Shown one piece after another: positions 41,062 through 54,129 of a stretch of DNA of 64,000 bases. Origin of the DNA: Theobroma cacao (Eukaryota > Streptophyta > Magnoliopsida > Malvales > Malvaceae); NCBI RefSeq assembly GCF_000208745.1, contig NC_030852.1, positions 1,297,919 to 1,361,918 on the forward strand, read 5' to 3'. Position numbers and translations under genes: made by a program. The notes under the pieces were generated by a model. That model searched no databases and was not told the DNA's origin. It worked only from the letters and a program-made list of their open reading frames with translations. Every line of letters starts with the position of its first letter. Position 1 is the stretch's first letter.

Positions 41062-44000
41062 AAAGGCCTGTATAGGTACAAATAAAGGATAAATTCAAAA
41101 TTATTTAAAAAAAAAAGAAAAAAGAAAGAACAAGTTTTAAAATAATTTGCCTACTTTATTGGCATTCAAAATTATTTTCATTGAAGTATCTATTTTCAAT
41201 TATTTCATGTGTGTCGTAGGCTTGTAGCCTATGAATTTTAATACAATACTATGGTTGTAATTGTAGAAATTATTTTAATTTTGACACGTCACAATAAGAT
41301 GTAACATGCCAAAAACACTATTAAATTAATGTTATTTTTTTTTACATGCATGTGTCATGTAAAACATGGGCGACCGCATTTCATATTAGAAGATAATCAA
41401 CATTTATATTATGAAAAGATTTTCAAATTATAATACAAAATACATACACTAAAATCGAAACTTTTACCTTAATCTCCGTAAAAGTAAAAATATAAACAAA
41501 ATTTTACAGATGGAGGAAGTATATAAGATTTTTTTACGGAGGAAGTATATACACTACCATTTAACCACGTAGTGCCATCAGATAGACTTGAATAATTAAT
41601 CACTTAATATTACAAAAAATTAGGGACGGGTAAGTATATAGTATTATTTTAAGGATGTATTTATTAACGAGATGATAATATTTACTTCATCGAGAGTGTG
41701 TAGAATCTGTTTACCGACAATTTATCAAATATAAACATTAACTTTAATTATTGGACTAATTTTCAAAGATTAGCATTGTGGAGGTAGGTGAGGTAGGTGA
41801 CTCAGCTCTGATTAAAGCAAAACAATAATAAAACATCATTATCAAGTGGATGGCTAGATGCCCAATTGCCCTTCACCACAACCAAAAAAAAATTAATTAT
41901 ATATATTTAATTAATTAAAAATCATGTTTAAGACATTCTGCATCACTTTCATAATCTATATAGTATATATGGATGCATTGATATTGTCATTTCAACTTTG
42001 ATAAGTGAGTTTATAATATTATTACTATTTTTTTAAAATTTAAGATTCTTCACATTGACAAGAACTTTGACCTGTTGATGCCGATTCCAACATTGGTAAA
42101 ATTTTAATATTAATTTTAGATTCTACATACAGATAAAGATGAGTCCACTAAAAAGTGTAGGTTATAATTTTAATTGAATAGTTTTTTTTTTATATATAGA
42201 AGCATATGAAGAACAATGCAAGATCCTTCTCCAAAACAAATCCTTTTTTTAAATTTAAGAACAAATAGAATCATATCTAAATGATCTACCCATTACATCT
42301 TTATATATATAATATATATTATGATGATATGGAAAAAATATAAAAATCAAATATATTTGAAAAAATATATGCACAAATCAATTTAAAGATTTTTTTTTGT
42401 TAAAATTAAAATCTTATAATATTTGATGATTTTTAATTGAAATGTTGTGAAAATAATTTATAATATATGTTGGTGCAGATGGGATTTAGATGGAATTCAA
42501 GAAACTGGTAAAATTGACTTTAAGACGAGCCTTTCAGTAGATATTATCTTTAAAACTTATTTCGTTCCCATCACTCGGTATATAAAAAGGAAATAATGCG
42601 AATAGCCTTAGAGATATAATGAAGTGAACGTTTAACTTCGTCTTGCACTTTACGAGAGTAGATCGCTAGATACACTCCGATGGTTTAGAAAGTTGTTTGG
42701 CCTTAAAGCTTACTTTCTGCAGTAACTAGATTATAAGGAATTTGGACGTTTTTGTAATTGATGGGAATTTAAGTGTTTATGTTGATAGAACACAATACTT
42801 TCCTTGCTCTAGATTTTTTTGTTTTGTTTTTGATATGATGTCTCAAAATGGTTGGCAACAAACCCTTTATATAGACTTGCAAGTGTCTCTTCTTCAAGGA
42901 CATAATCTTTTCATTAAGTAACTATTTTGTTTAAAAAGTATATTTACATTTTGCCAGACACAATTTTTTGATAAAGGTATTATTTCAATAATCATTTTAT
43001 GAAAAGACAACTATTTATTCCACAAAATATAATTTTTGAGTTATAATTTGAAATAATAACTTTTCATATTTAACTTTTGAGCTATGTTATATTTTCAATT
43101 TGTCTCATAACTTTTAGATGTTATTTATCAAGAGACATAATCATTCACATGAAAACTTGCCTATAATTCAATAGACACACTATGTTACTTTATGTGACAT
43201 AACTTTTAAACTAAAATAACTTTTCATTATGTAACATAATCTTTGATTTTGAAAATACACAAACAATATAAATATTAATTTTAAGAGTTTTTGGTGTCTT
43301 AGAAAACAAAATAAGTAGTATATAAAGCATATGGAGAATAATTCAAGATACTTCTCCAAAACAAAATCATTTTATGTTGAATAAAAATAGATCCATATAA
43401 TTGTGGAAATATAACTTATTCCGATTACATTAGTAAAAGTTTTCTTTCTTGAACTCTCTCGAATTCCTAAAATTTAAGGTGTAAAAGTCGTGGATAAGTT
43501 CATGAATGACTCTAGTGAACGTCATCACATACGAGAAGATCAAAATATAAATCTTTAAAATTTCATTAAATAAGTATTGATAAGTCGACCTCTAAAACTC
43601 ACACTAGAAGCAGGGTAGATAATTGTAAACCTATTAATTTGGCTTTAATTAATGATAAGAACATGTAATAGGCTTAGGAAGAAAGAAAGAAGAAAAGTGT
43701 ACCCAACTAATTAATTACCCAAAAGAAAATTAAAAAAAAAAAAGTCAAAGATGAAAAAGAAAACGATATTTGAATCTCACAAATTTCTCCCTCGTGGAAA
43801 AGAGGGAGCTTGTCTTTTAATTACGAAAAGTCAATAATAATACAAAAAAAGGGGGAAAAGGACTTTGAATTATTTGATAATTGATATTTCATTGCCCCTA
43901 AAAAAATAAAAAATAAAAATAAAAAGAAGTTTGACTGCAAAATTTGGTCTCGTGATGAAATGATTATATTGTTATAACGGCAAGTACTCAACAAAGTCTC

Positions 44001-45043
44001 ATTCATTGGGTTTTCGATTTTTACATTTTATCTCTTTGAGCACTCCAAGGTGAGCATTTAAATCGGTTGATTGGTTTTAAAATTTTTAAAAATTAAATTA
44101 ATTAATTTTTTAAAAAGGATAATGGGTGAATTAGGTTGATTTAATTTTAAAAATTAAATTAATTGAACTCTTTTAAAAAATAATCAAATTATAATAAAAA
44201 TAAAAAATAACCAAAATCAATTTCTATTGATTGATTTCATTAATTCAGTTTTTGAAATTTTAATTCTTTTCTTTTTCTTTTACTCGAAGTTTATAGTACA
44301 ATTATATATTTTGTAAATTGTAGATCTACATTGAATTGGTAAACATATTTTTCTTGATTTTTTTAAAACAATATTCTTGGTCTTTCTCTAGTTAATAAAC
44401 AACAATTCATACTTTTTTAATATTTATATTTTAATCCACCTCACAATTAACGTGCAATGACTTCATAAACACGTCTCCAAACAATTATAAATAAGAAAAA
44501 TTAAATCTTGAATTACTATAAGTTAATAAGAAAAAATTATTACTTTATTGTAGAAGTTCTAAGCTAAAAAAAATCATAAATTATTTTTAAAAATAGAAAA
44601 GTAGACACGTATTTTTTTTATTTATTAAAGGACTAGACATATTAATGGAAAAAGACCCCCTTATAAAAAGTTGGTGGCCAATCAAATTCTCTTGTAATAA
44701 TTCCCACATCAAAGGCCAATCTCATTGATAAATGGTAGCTTCTAGAAATGATAGTGGGTATTTAATTTCCTATTGTCAAGAGTTATCCGGCTCGATTGTA
44801 TAGAGTTAAGGTATCTTATATTCAAATTTGAAACGAGTTTGACTAGAATGTTTGTTTTTCATCTCAAGTTCAGATAGGGTACAATATCACTTATTGGATA
44901 ATCAATATTCGAAGTCAATTATTTTTTCCAGAATGATGTCAAGTACTTGTACCCTAAACCTATTGATGTATATACCTTATAAATGTTTGTAAGGATAATC
45001 AAACATCAACAACTCACCTTTACAAACTAATAACTTTGCCAAT
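41062..45043. other. AT-rich intergenic region, middle part
   Basis: No gene or clear transposon ORF found. The sequence is dominated by A/T runs. At 44780-44920 there is weak similarity to the start of the repeat at 39450 (TCGATT, ...GTATCTTATA.TCA). I would not annotate more than that. Confidence 0.5.
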
Positions 45044-45230
45044 TTAACTAAAAAACTGAATATTTGATAAGTTCATTTAATGAGTAGATTTATCTAATCT
45101 GATTAACTAAAAAATCGAATATTTAATGAGTCCATCTAACAGTGGACTCATCTAATCTGATTAACTAAAATACTGAATATTTAATAAGTTCATTTCAAGA
45201 GTAGACTTATCTAATTCAGTCGATTAAGGT
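45044..45230. repeat. Minisatellite, three units of about 58 bp
   Basis: Three consecutive units start near 45044, 45103 and 45161, each with TTAACTAAAA followed by CTGAAT/TCGAAT, ATTT, AATGAGT or AATAAGTT, CATCTAA or CATTT, and TTATCTAAT or TCATCTAATCTGA. Confidence 0.85.
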
Positions 45231-45253
45231 TAAAGTAATAACTTTTCAATATT

Positions 45254-45482
45254 ATTAGATTGATTTTTTTTAGTTTAAAAGTTATTATGAAAAATAATAA
45301 TTTTTAAAATTAATCTAAAACTGTATGGTAAATTTATTTTTATAAGTTTTTTTTAGTAAATAAGTTGTTTCTAATTTCAGTTAAAATTATCACAAAGAGT
45401 AATATTGAGATTATTTTTAATAGATGTGGACATTATTATCAAAAAGAAGAGAAAGCTCTTCTTTGAAGCTTTTTCTTAAATA
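45254..45482. mobile_element. MITE-like element, partial family copy C
   Basis: Shares with copies A and B the blocks TTTAAAAGTTATTATGAAA, AAAATAATAATTTTTAAAATTAA, TTTTTATAAGTTTTTT and GTTAAAATTATC, in the same order. The right-hand terminal part (ACTTTTAAGAG.TAGATAAA and the inverted end) is missing, so it is truncated. Confidence 0.65.
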
Positions 45483-45671
45483 TTAATTCAATATTTATAA
45501 AGTTCGAATATATCTATTAAAAATAGAGTTTGGATATAAATACTTGAAAGCTATCGAGTAACTAATTGTTGTCATTCTTAATTGACTCCTACCTAATATT
45601 TGGCCAATGTAAAGAGGTATAAAATTTCTTATTCAGCTTACAAGGTAAAGGGAAAAAAAATAAATACAACC

Positions 45672-46087
45672 TTAGAGCCTGTTTGACTTGATTTTTTTTT
45701 TTAATTTAAAAGTTATTATGAAATTTTTATAAAAAATAATAGTTTTTAAAATTAAGTTAAAATTATTCGATAAATTTTTTTTTATAAGTTTTTTTTATAA
45801 ATTATAATTTTAGTTAAAATTATCGTAAATGGTATTTTTTTTGAGAGGGTAATATTATAATTATATTTAACAGATGAAAATATTTTTGAAACAAAAATAT
45901 TTTTTTTTTACATTTTTAAAAAAAGAGTAGAAAAAGCTCCTTACAGGATCTTTTTCAAAAGTTTTTTTTTTAATTTTATTCTTTAAAAAAGTTATTTTTT
46001 TTAAGAATTTTTTAAAATTTACGTTTGATCTGACTTTTACTTTTAAGAGGTAGATAAATAAAAAAAATCAAAACAAACAAGTACTTA
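45672..46087. mobile_element. MITE-like element, family copy B
   Basis: About 415 bases starting TTAGAGCCTGTTTGACTTG and ending CAAACAAGTACTTAA, imperfect inverted repeats of each other. Internal order matches copy A (28140-28511), with longer T-runs. It lies about 190 bases from partial copy C. Confidence 0.75.
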
Positions 46088-46980
46088 ATTAATTTTGTTT
46101 AATATCTTATCACCTGACGGTTTCAGGGTATCCTAAACAATGACAGCAAATTATTAATCAAATATTCCCGATTCTCAATCATCAGTTACAAGCCAAAAAA
46201 GAAAAAACCAAAAGAGAAGGAGAAGATGGGCCGTAATTGAATATGACAGAAAGTAAAAGTCCTTATAAAGAAATATGGAAAAGTTGTGTGGCCTTATCAG
46301 GCTAATATCAGAAAATATTTCCGGTCCATATAAAATGTACATTAACACAAGCAGATCGTCCTATCAGTGTATCACCCCCACTTATCTCCTTTTTTGGGTC
46401 CCCCTCATAACAAGCCCCCCAAATCTCAAACAATAAAAAAAAATAAGTAGACCCCCCATCCACCCATTTCCTTTTCTCTTTCTCTCTCCTAATTTTAACC
46501 TTATCCAGCCAAAAAAAATTCAATTTTTTTAAAAATTTATATTTAACTCGTTATTTATATATAAAATTTATATATTATCATTTAATTATAAAATGATGTA
46601 TCATAAATAATCGGTGTGACCTCGAAGTGTCGAGACTTAAGTTCGAAGAGCATTTTTATATCAATTAGTGTGAATTATCTACTTTTTTAGTAAGCATCTT
46701 GTTTAAGAGTTATTGGGATGAGTATTAATCGATTTAAATTAAAATAATTAAATTTTTTCTCTTTTTCTTAATTTTACCTTTGAAAGAAAATTTGATTTTA
46801 AAAATTAAATTATATTTGATGCTTTGTCTATATATATAATATTTTTACATTATCATTTATCTCAAAATAAAAATTTATTTATAAAATTTTAAAATGAAAT
46901 TAAGATATATACGGTTAAAAAGCCAAAAAGGACAGATAGATGGAGTGAGATCGATGCACGTGGTTGCGCGTACTTTCTCC
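46088..46980. other. Distal promoter region of the copper amine oxidase gene
   Basis: No gene. AT-rich sequence with a short pyrimidine-rich patch near 46470-46490. Confidence 0.6.
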
Positions 46981-46992
46981 TATATATACATA
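46981..46992 (+). promoter_or_regulatory. TATA box of the copper amine oxidase gene
   Basis: TATATATACATA is followed within about 30 bases by a CT-rich initiator-like stretch (about 47020-47042). It would give a 5' leader of some 330 bases before the ATG at 47347, unless a leader intron shortens it. Confidence 0.6.
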
Positions 46993-47059
46993 AAGCCCTT
47001 CGCTGCCCTTTTCTGTCCATCTCTCTCTCTCTCGCTCTCTGCAGTCTCCCCCCATCACT

Positions 47060-47560
47060 GTGTCTTTCTCTTTTGTTTTGTTTCACTCTCTAATATTTCT
47101 TTTGCGTTTTTTTGTCTTTATAATTACAGTTTATTTGCCGCTCAAACCAGCTCGTAACGAATCTGCGATCAAAAGCTTGTTATTCCTGTATCGTTTTTTG
47201 TTATATCGGAAGATTCTTGAAGGTTGTTTGAACTTCGGAGAGAGAAAAGAGAGAGAGAGAGAGGGAGAGCGAAAAATTTGCTGTATGTCAGTAGATTGTA
47301 TTGAGACTTACTGCGGTGGATTTGGCGAGCTTGCGAACCCTTTACAATGGCCTCAGCTAAGAAAAAGGCGACGCTTTTTTCATCTGCCTCTTCCTCTCCC
47401 TCCTCCTCCTCCTCCCCTTCTTCGTGTTGCGCAGCCGACTCTGCTGTTTCCGCCGCGCCCGCCGCTGCCGCTGCTGCCAATGTGGTGCAGGAGTGGACCG
47501 TCGCGTCTAGGGATCGCCGCGACGATCAACGCGCCACCAAAGCTGCCATGGCGTCGTTGA
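47060..47560 (+). other. Overlapping upstream open frame in the amine oxidase leader
   Basis: A frame opened by ATG at 47060 (with an internal ATG at 47285) runs through the 5' leader and, in the +1 frame, over the first 214 coding bases of the amine oxidase to a stop at 47560. The ATG at 47285 has a weak context (T at -3), whereas the amine oxidase ATG at 47347 has a strong one (A at -3, G at +4). A role in damping translation by leaky scanning is inference. The frame may stay open simply because the first exon is rich in Ser, Ala and Pro codons. Confidence 0.35.
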
Positions 47561-50500
47561 TTCACCCCGTTGATTCTCTTCCTGATACTTCCACCGCCGC
47601 TCCTTCCACCAAAGGCAACTCTCTCTTTTTCTGTCTCTCGTCTATATGGTTGTAAGAAATGTGTTAAGTCTTTCGGATGATCTTCATATTAGATCGTGTC
47701 GGTTTTTACATGTTACTGTTATGATTTTCTCTTTCGATTATTTCATTTTATTTTTCAGATTTTTTTTTGGATTTACTGCATGATCTCGGCCCCCGTGGAT
47801 TAATCATTCGCGGATATCATTAATTAGAGTCTGGATAAAGATTGATCTTAGACTGTGATTTTTTAAAATTTAAATATGGTTTTCATTTGTGTCAAATGCG
47901 TGTGTATTTCTTTTTTTCATTGTTATTCTGAAAGAATTTGGAAGTGCAAGACTTCTTGGAAAGAGGACGATCAGTTAATGACTTCGTGCTTCACTTTGAC
48001 CTTTCATTTTTATTTATTTTATATCTTTCTCTGCTGCTTGTTGACTAATTTCTTTTAACTTATGTATTTTCTTAAGAAAGAAAAGAAAAAAAATAAAATG
48101 AATAACCTGAACAAGGTTGTGTTTAATTCAACGTGTTTGAGAGTTATGCTGGATTGCTGGTATTTGAATATTTGGCACTTTAGGTCTTCAATTGCCGATG
48201 TGGACATAGATTTTTCTCTTTTTTCATTTTTTTGGGTTCAATAAAGTTGTGGCCTTGATTGTGCAGGGATCCAAATATTGCCGAGGGCTCAAACCAGCCA
48301 TCCTTTGGACCCGTTATCTGCTGCTGAAATCTCTGTTGCAGTTGCTACTGTCAGGGCTGCTGGAGCCACTCCCGAGGTTGCTAATTTCTTTATAATGGCT
48401 CTCTTTTATGTCCTCCATGATGTCAAATTTAAATAATTGGTTCTAGGATTTGTTGATGTTTGTATATTGTTTGAAATATTGAGCTAAGTAATATTCCATC
48501 TTTTTTTCTTTCAGGTAAGAGATGGCATGCGCTTTGTTGAAGTGGTTCTTTTGGAGCCAGACAAGCATGTTGTTGCTTTGGCAGATGCGTATTTCTTCCC
48601 ACCTTTCCAACCCTCTTTACTTCCCAGGACCAAAGGTGGTCCGGTGATCCCTACCAAGCTCCCTCCGAGGCGAGCTAGACTGATTGTCTATAACAAAAAG
48701 TCTAATGAGACAAGTGTATGGATTGTTGAGTTATCAGAAGTACATGCAGTAACTCGAGGAGGACATCACAGGGGAAAAGTAATATCATCAAAAGTAGTTC
48801 CAGATGTTCAGCCTCCTATGGTACATCTTTTTCTTGCCATTGACATTTTTGCTTTATATTTTAGAATTCTGGACTTATTGCAGTTTAGTGAAACTTCTTT
48901 TATAGAGAATTATACTGTGTGAAGGCATTACAATTTCACATTTGCTTCTCATTTTTGAACTCCTTCCAGGATGCTATGGAATATGCTGAATGTGAAGCCG
49001 TTGTAAAAGACTTTCCTCCATTCCGAGAGGCGATGAAGAAGAGGGGTATTGAGGACATGGAACTTGTGATGGTTGATCCTTGGTTGGTTAAATCTGCATC
49101 TCATTTGTACATGAAATAATTGCCTCAAACTTTTATTTGTCTTGTTCTCTTGTACTTATACTTATGGGTTTACATCCATTTGCGACAGGTGTGTTGGTTA
49201 TCATAGTGATGCTGATGCTCCTAGCAGAAGACTTGCTAAACCACTTATATTCTGTAGAACAGAGAGTGACTGTCCCATGGAAAATGGCTATGCCCGCCCT
49301 GTTGAGGGAATCTATGTACTTGTTGATATGCAAAAGATGAAGGTGATTGAGTTTGAAGACTGTAAGTTTGTTCCCTTACCTCTGGCTGATCCTTTGAGGA
49401 ATTATACTCCTGGAGAAACAAGAGGTGGTGTCGATCGAAGTGATGTAAAACCCTTACAGATTGTTCAGCCTGAAGGTCCAAGCTTTCGAGTTAATGGGTG
49501 CTTTGTAGAGTGGCAGAAGGTAGGTGTGGATTTGTTCAATTAGTTATATTTCTTGCTAAATTCAGAAACTCATCTAAATGGTCTCCTTATTTGTCTGTTG
49601 TTGGCAGTGGAATTTCCGTATTGGTTTCACCCCAAAGGAGGGTTTGGTTATATACTCTGTTGCATATGTTGATGGTAGTCGAGGACGAAGGCCTGTTGCT
49701 CATAGATTGAGTTTCGTGGAGATGGTTGTGCCTTATGGGGATCCAAATGATCCACATTACCGGAAAAATGCTTTTGATGCAGGGGAAGATGGCCTTGGAA
49801 AAAATGCACATTCATTGAAGAAGGTTTAACAATTATTCTGTGTGCTCTTTATATTTCAAAATTTTGGAATTTATATAGTGTTCTTTTTTTTAATAAAGTT
49901 TAAATTTGTACAAAAAAATTTGCTGTTATAGGGATGTGATTGTTTGGGCTATATCAAATACTTTGACGCTCACTTTACAAATTTCACTGGAGGTGTTGAA
50001 ACCATTGAAAATTGTGTCTGTTTGCATGAAGAGGATCATGGGATTTTATGGAAGCATCAAGATTGGAGAACAGGTTTGGCAGAAGTTCGAAGGTCTAGGC
50101 GGCTAACAGTGTCTTTCATATGCACTGTTGCTAACTATGAGTATGGATTTTACTGGCACTTTTATCAGGCAAGTCTAGTGGCAGTTTCATGTATGCTTAA
50201 TGCTCTTGCGAAGATGGAATGTCTACTATATCATTTTAAAACTGAAAAGGGTTTTCTGTTGGAAAAGTTAATAGAAGTCTTAAGGGGCATTTAGGGAATT
50301 TGACTAATGAATCTTAGCTGTGTTTCATTTAAGTAAGTTGTTTGCATCTTTTTCCTCTCTCAACCCTAGTGTAAAACTGCAATCAATATTCTTCTTGGGA
50401 AGTTTTTATGTTGGTTGAACTTTGTATGCTCCTTGAAGGTCTTGCTTGACTTGTTAGTCATTGGTCACTACAGGATGGAAAGATTGAAGCTGAAGTTAAG

Positions 50501-52764
50501 CTTACTGGAATTCTTAGCTTAGGAGCATTGCAGCCTGGAGAATTTCGAAAATATGGTACTATGATTGCCCCAGGTTTGTATGCACCAGTTCATCAACACT
50601 TCTTTGTTGCTCGTATGGACATGGCTGTTGATTGCAAACCTGGTGAAGCTTTCAATCAGGTATGTTGCCTTGAATTTTGCAGATTAGTATTTGCTGAGTT
50701 CCTAAAATCTTCACTATAATCTATAACATAATCTCTACTATTTCCTAGGTTGTTGAGGTTAATGCAAAAGTCGAGGAGCCTGGGGAAAATAATGTTCACA
50801 ACAACGCATTCTATGCGGAAGAGACACTGCTTAAAACTGAACTGCAAGCAATGCGTGATTGTAACCCCTTCACAGCTCGCCATTGGATTGTAAGGACTAC
50901 TTATCTTTGGTGTCGAATTGGTTGTATGTGTTGCTTGTTTGGGTTAACTGTTCTATTCCTAGTATGCCTTGGGAGTTCCTTATTATCAGTGGTGAATTTC
51001 GACTCTCTGATTTTATATATAATTGCTTTCATGTAATGCATAGAAATACTTATCTTTTATGTTCTCCACATATTTGTAGCGAGTGACTTTTGTTTTTCCT
51101 TCCACACAAAGTGAGTCTAGTATTCTTATTGTCACATGCTTTCTAGTAATCACAATGAACTCTCTCCTTCTCTCCCTCCATGTGTGTATTTCTGTTTCCA
51201 TCAGTTATTGTGGAAAATATCTTCTGTCATCTGGTTTTCAAACTCTTGATTTAGTTTTCATCCATTAATTTGCAAACTTAAAAATATTCAATGAACTTGT
51301 TACTTTTCTGGAAAAAAATGTTGCTTTTATTTTCTTGTTGATTGTGAGTTCTTTTAGTCCTCAGCTCACCTTAAAACTCATGTATTTCTGGAAAACATTC
51401 TAGCTTATGGCTGTGAATTGTCTTTTTGACGTGTAAATTTTGGTTTTATTTGTATCACTATTTGCTTATAGCTTCATACTTACTGCATCCTGCATGTTGT
51501 TTTAGTGGTTGATTGCACTAAGAACGAACATATTTACTGTTGGACTAAGTATTTTATGGGTGTGCTTCAACATACAAATGAGATCTGCTTAGATTGGGGG
51601 TTTTGACTCTGGTTATCCTTTACCAGAAATAAAAGTAATAGTGATCTGTCTTAGAGTGCATGTTTTAAATTGTTTATCATTTGTGAGTTGTGTGTCTGAG
51701 TATGCTGATGAAAGCTAAAGATGTTTGGTATGTGACTTGTTCTCCTTTATATCTAAAATTGTAATGTCGCAAGCTCATTCATGCCTTCCCTTTTATGTTA
51801 TAAATAAGAAATTTATGTTCACGTGCTCAATTTTAATTGTGAATGCATATGTTGCTGTAACATACTCCAGGTGAGGAATACTAGAACAGTAAACAGGACT
51901 GGTCAATTGACTGGCTACAAACTTGTACCTGGTTCGAACTGTCTACCTCTAGCTGGCTCTGAGGCTAAGTTTTTAAGAAGAGCTGCTTTCTTGAAGCATA
52001 ACCTTTGGGTTACACGGTATGCTCCTGATGAGATGTTTCCTGGGGGAGAGTTTCCAAATCAAAATCCTCGTGCTGGTGAAGGATTGGCTACATGGGTTAA
52101 GCAGGATCGTCCTCTAGAGGAAACTGATATAGTTCTCTGGTTGGTTGAATTGTTCTTTCTTTTCCATTTATTATTTTGTTATAGAAGCATCAGTTTTACA
52201 CCCTTTATGCCACACAATTGCTTGCATATAAACCATTGACGCGATCTCAGGCATTATCCATGTTGAGTTAATGATGATGAACATGGTTTGTACTTTTCTT
52301 TAAAATTCGGGGTTTTGAATGTTTTCAAAATCTTCCAACAAACAAATCAAAATATATTTTTCGCTAATCTGTTTTACTTTGACAGACCATTCTGAGTTTA
52401 GATTTATATGAATGTTATTATTTGATTGATGATTAAAGAAATGCATTCACTGCAGGTATGTTTTTGGAATTACCCATGTCCCTCGATTGGAAGACTGGCC
52501 TGTTATGCCAGTGGAGCACATTGGTTTCATGCTAATGGTAACCATTTCCGCTTTCACCACCAAAAACTTAAGCCCTGTCTATTAATAAAATTATGTTGAT
52601 ATATTGGTGATCGTTGTTTGTGATTGCAGCCGCATGGATTCTTTAACTGCTCTCCTGCTGTGGATGTCCCGCCCAATGCCTGCGAATTGGATACCAAAGA
52701 CAACGAAATTAAAGAAAACGTGGTACCCAAGTCTACTCAGAATGGTCTGCTGGCAAAACTCTGA
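47347..52764 (+). CDS. CuAO3: Peroxisomal copper-containing amine oxidase, 12 exons
   Basis: Exons 47347-47614, 48267-48376, 48515-48820, 48970-49082, 49189-49519, 49608-49823, 49932-50168, 50474-50659, 50749-50889, 51871-52139, 52456-52537 and 52630-52764 join in frame to 797 residues. The enzyme deaminates amines such as putrescine to aldehyde, ammonia and hydrogen peroxide. The topaquinone precursor tyrosine is Y517 in TVANYEYGF. The copper ligands are H567 and H569 (VHQHFF) and H733 (ITHVP). The protein ends in AKL, a type 1 peroxisomal targeting signal, so the peroxide would be made in the peroxisome. The low-complexity Ser/Ala N-terminal stretch (about residues 9-45) and the AKL end match the Arabidopsis CuAO3 (At2g42490) type. 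Introns 1 and 7 start with GC. No defects seen. Confidence 0.95.
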
Positions 52765-53889
52765 GGAGGGAGGTGTGCCACATCTCTAAACACATTCTCT
52801 CTTTTTTACTCTCGGAACATTCCATCCTTGAGTGTCTGTAGAATTTCCATCTATAAACCGTCTGCTAAATTTGTTCCTGTTTCTGAGTGTCTTCTCTCTC
52901 TGTGTACAAGGATATGTTTGAAATTACCGTTGTGAATGAAAGGTTTGCTATGAATATTTATTGTATTAGTCTACACATGGAGGAATGTTCCACCATGTGC
53001 TGTGAGAACATTTTCTTGGCCTTTTTTTTTTTTATTTATTTTTCAAAAAAGAAATCCGGTCATGTCTTTTTCTTTTTTAATTTTCTCGTGCTCCTTTTTT
53101 TGTGAAGTTGAAAGGCAAAGCACGCTTAGAGGAAGTGTCGCGAAGCCATAATGAAAAAGCTATCTCTCAAACTGATTTTGACTCCTTATCTCATCTTTTG
53201 CTTTTAGGAAAACAATACTTTTCAACTTTTCCTGCTTTATTAGCACTCGAACATTTTGATTCATCTCGATTTATCTTGTGTCTAAATAGTAGGGTTTAAA
53301 TTTTTTTTTTCAATTAAAAAAATTTTCATATTTTGATAATTTTAAGTAAAATTAATTGTATAATTATTTATTTTAAAAAAAAGAACTTATAAATTATTGT
53401 ATAAAAACAATTAAAATCACAAAAAACAATAATAGAATTTGTAATTAGAAAAAAAAAATGAAACTTTGATCATAAGAATCGAATAACATGATTTTCTTTA
53501 GGTGGATGTTTCATTTAATGCAAGGAATTTTAAATAGTTTTATTCGATTATCGAAATAAAAACTTGTGAGTTTATATTTATTGGACTGTGAATGTATAAA
53601 TTCGATACATTATCAGTTGATACATCGATAATAGATTTAAAAATTATTAAAAATAAATATTTATAATTTTAAAAAATATTTATCTTAAATAATTTTTAAA
53701 GTTGTATTTATATTTATGCGATAACAGCCTGTGATTAAATAATAGTGTATGAGTACTCTATACTAACTTGAGACTTATTTATCTAATTATTATTATTATT
53801 ATTATAATTTTTTTTTAAAATATAGTTGTAATTTAAACTCATCAGAATGTAATTTTGTTATCTTGCAAATACTTTTGTAAAATAAATAA
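52765..53889. other. Amine oxidase 3' flank and AT-rich spacer
   Basis: No gene. The first 300 bases or so are the 3' untranslated region. From about 53600 faint similarity to 56800-56900 begins (for example TATTTATCTTAAA), which becomes clear in the duplicated promoter that follows. Confidence 0.55.
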
Positions 53890-54125
53890 AATGAATAGAC
53901 TTCAAATTTGGGCTTCAAAGCAATTAAAAAATATTAATTTTATTAAATGGGCCAATACTTAATGACTTAAAGGCCCAGCCCAACCCAAGTTCTCTTCGTC
54001 TCCCTTTTCCCTCCGCGCCACTCCCGAATTCAGTATGGGACCAAAACGACGATGGTCTCGCGATAAAGGGGCTAGCCTTACTTGTCTCTACTGAAGAGGG
54101 AGGGGTTGTGATTAGGGTTAGGTAC
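53890..54125 (+). repeat. Duplicated RLP24 promoter/leader, copy 1 (in front of the hAT relic)
   Basis: Matches the upstream region of the RLP24 gene at 57085-57450, in order: CTTCAAATTTGGGCTT, AAATGGGCCAAT, AAAGGCCCAGCCCAA, CAAAACGACG, GTTAGCCTTACT-like GCTAGCCTTACT, and GGTACT / ACTGAAGAG.GAGGGG. Both copies carry the site II-type GGCCCA and TGGGCC elements. The 90-base pyrimidine-rich leader segment of copy 2 is missing here. The copy stops near 54125, just before the ATG of the hAT-derived frame. Confidence 0.85.
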
Positions 54126-54129
54126 TAGA

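Noticed and set aside
51926..51936. GGTTCGAACTG, resembling a tRNA B box
   Set aside because: It is coding sequence of amine oxidase exon 10 (PGSNC), and no tRNA fold surrounds it.
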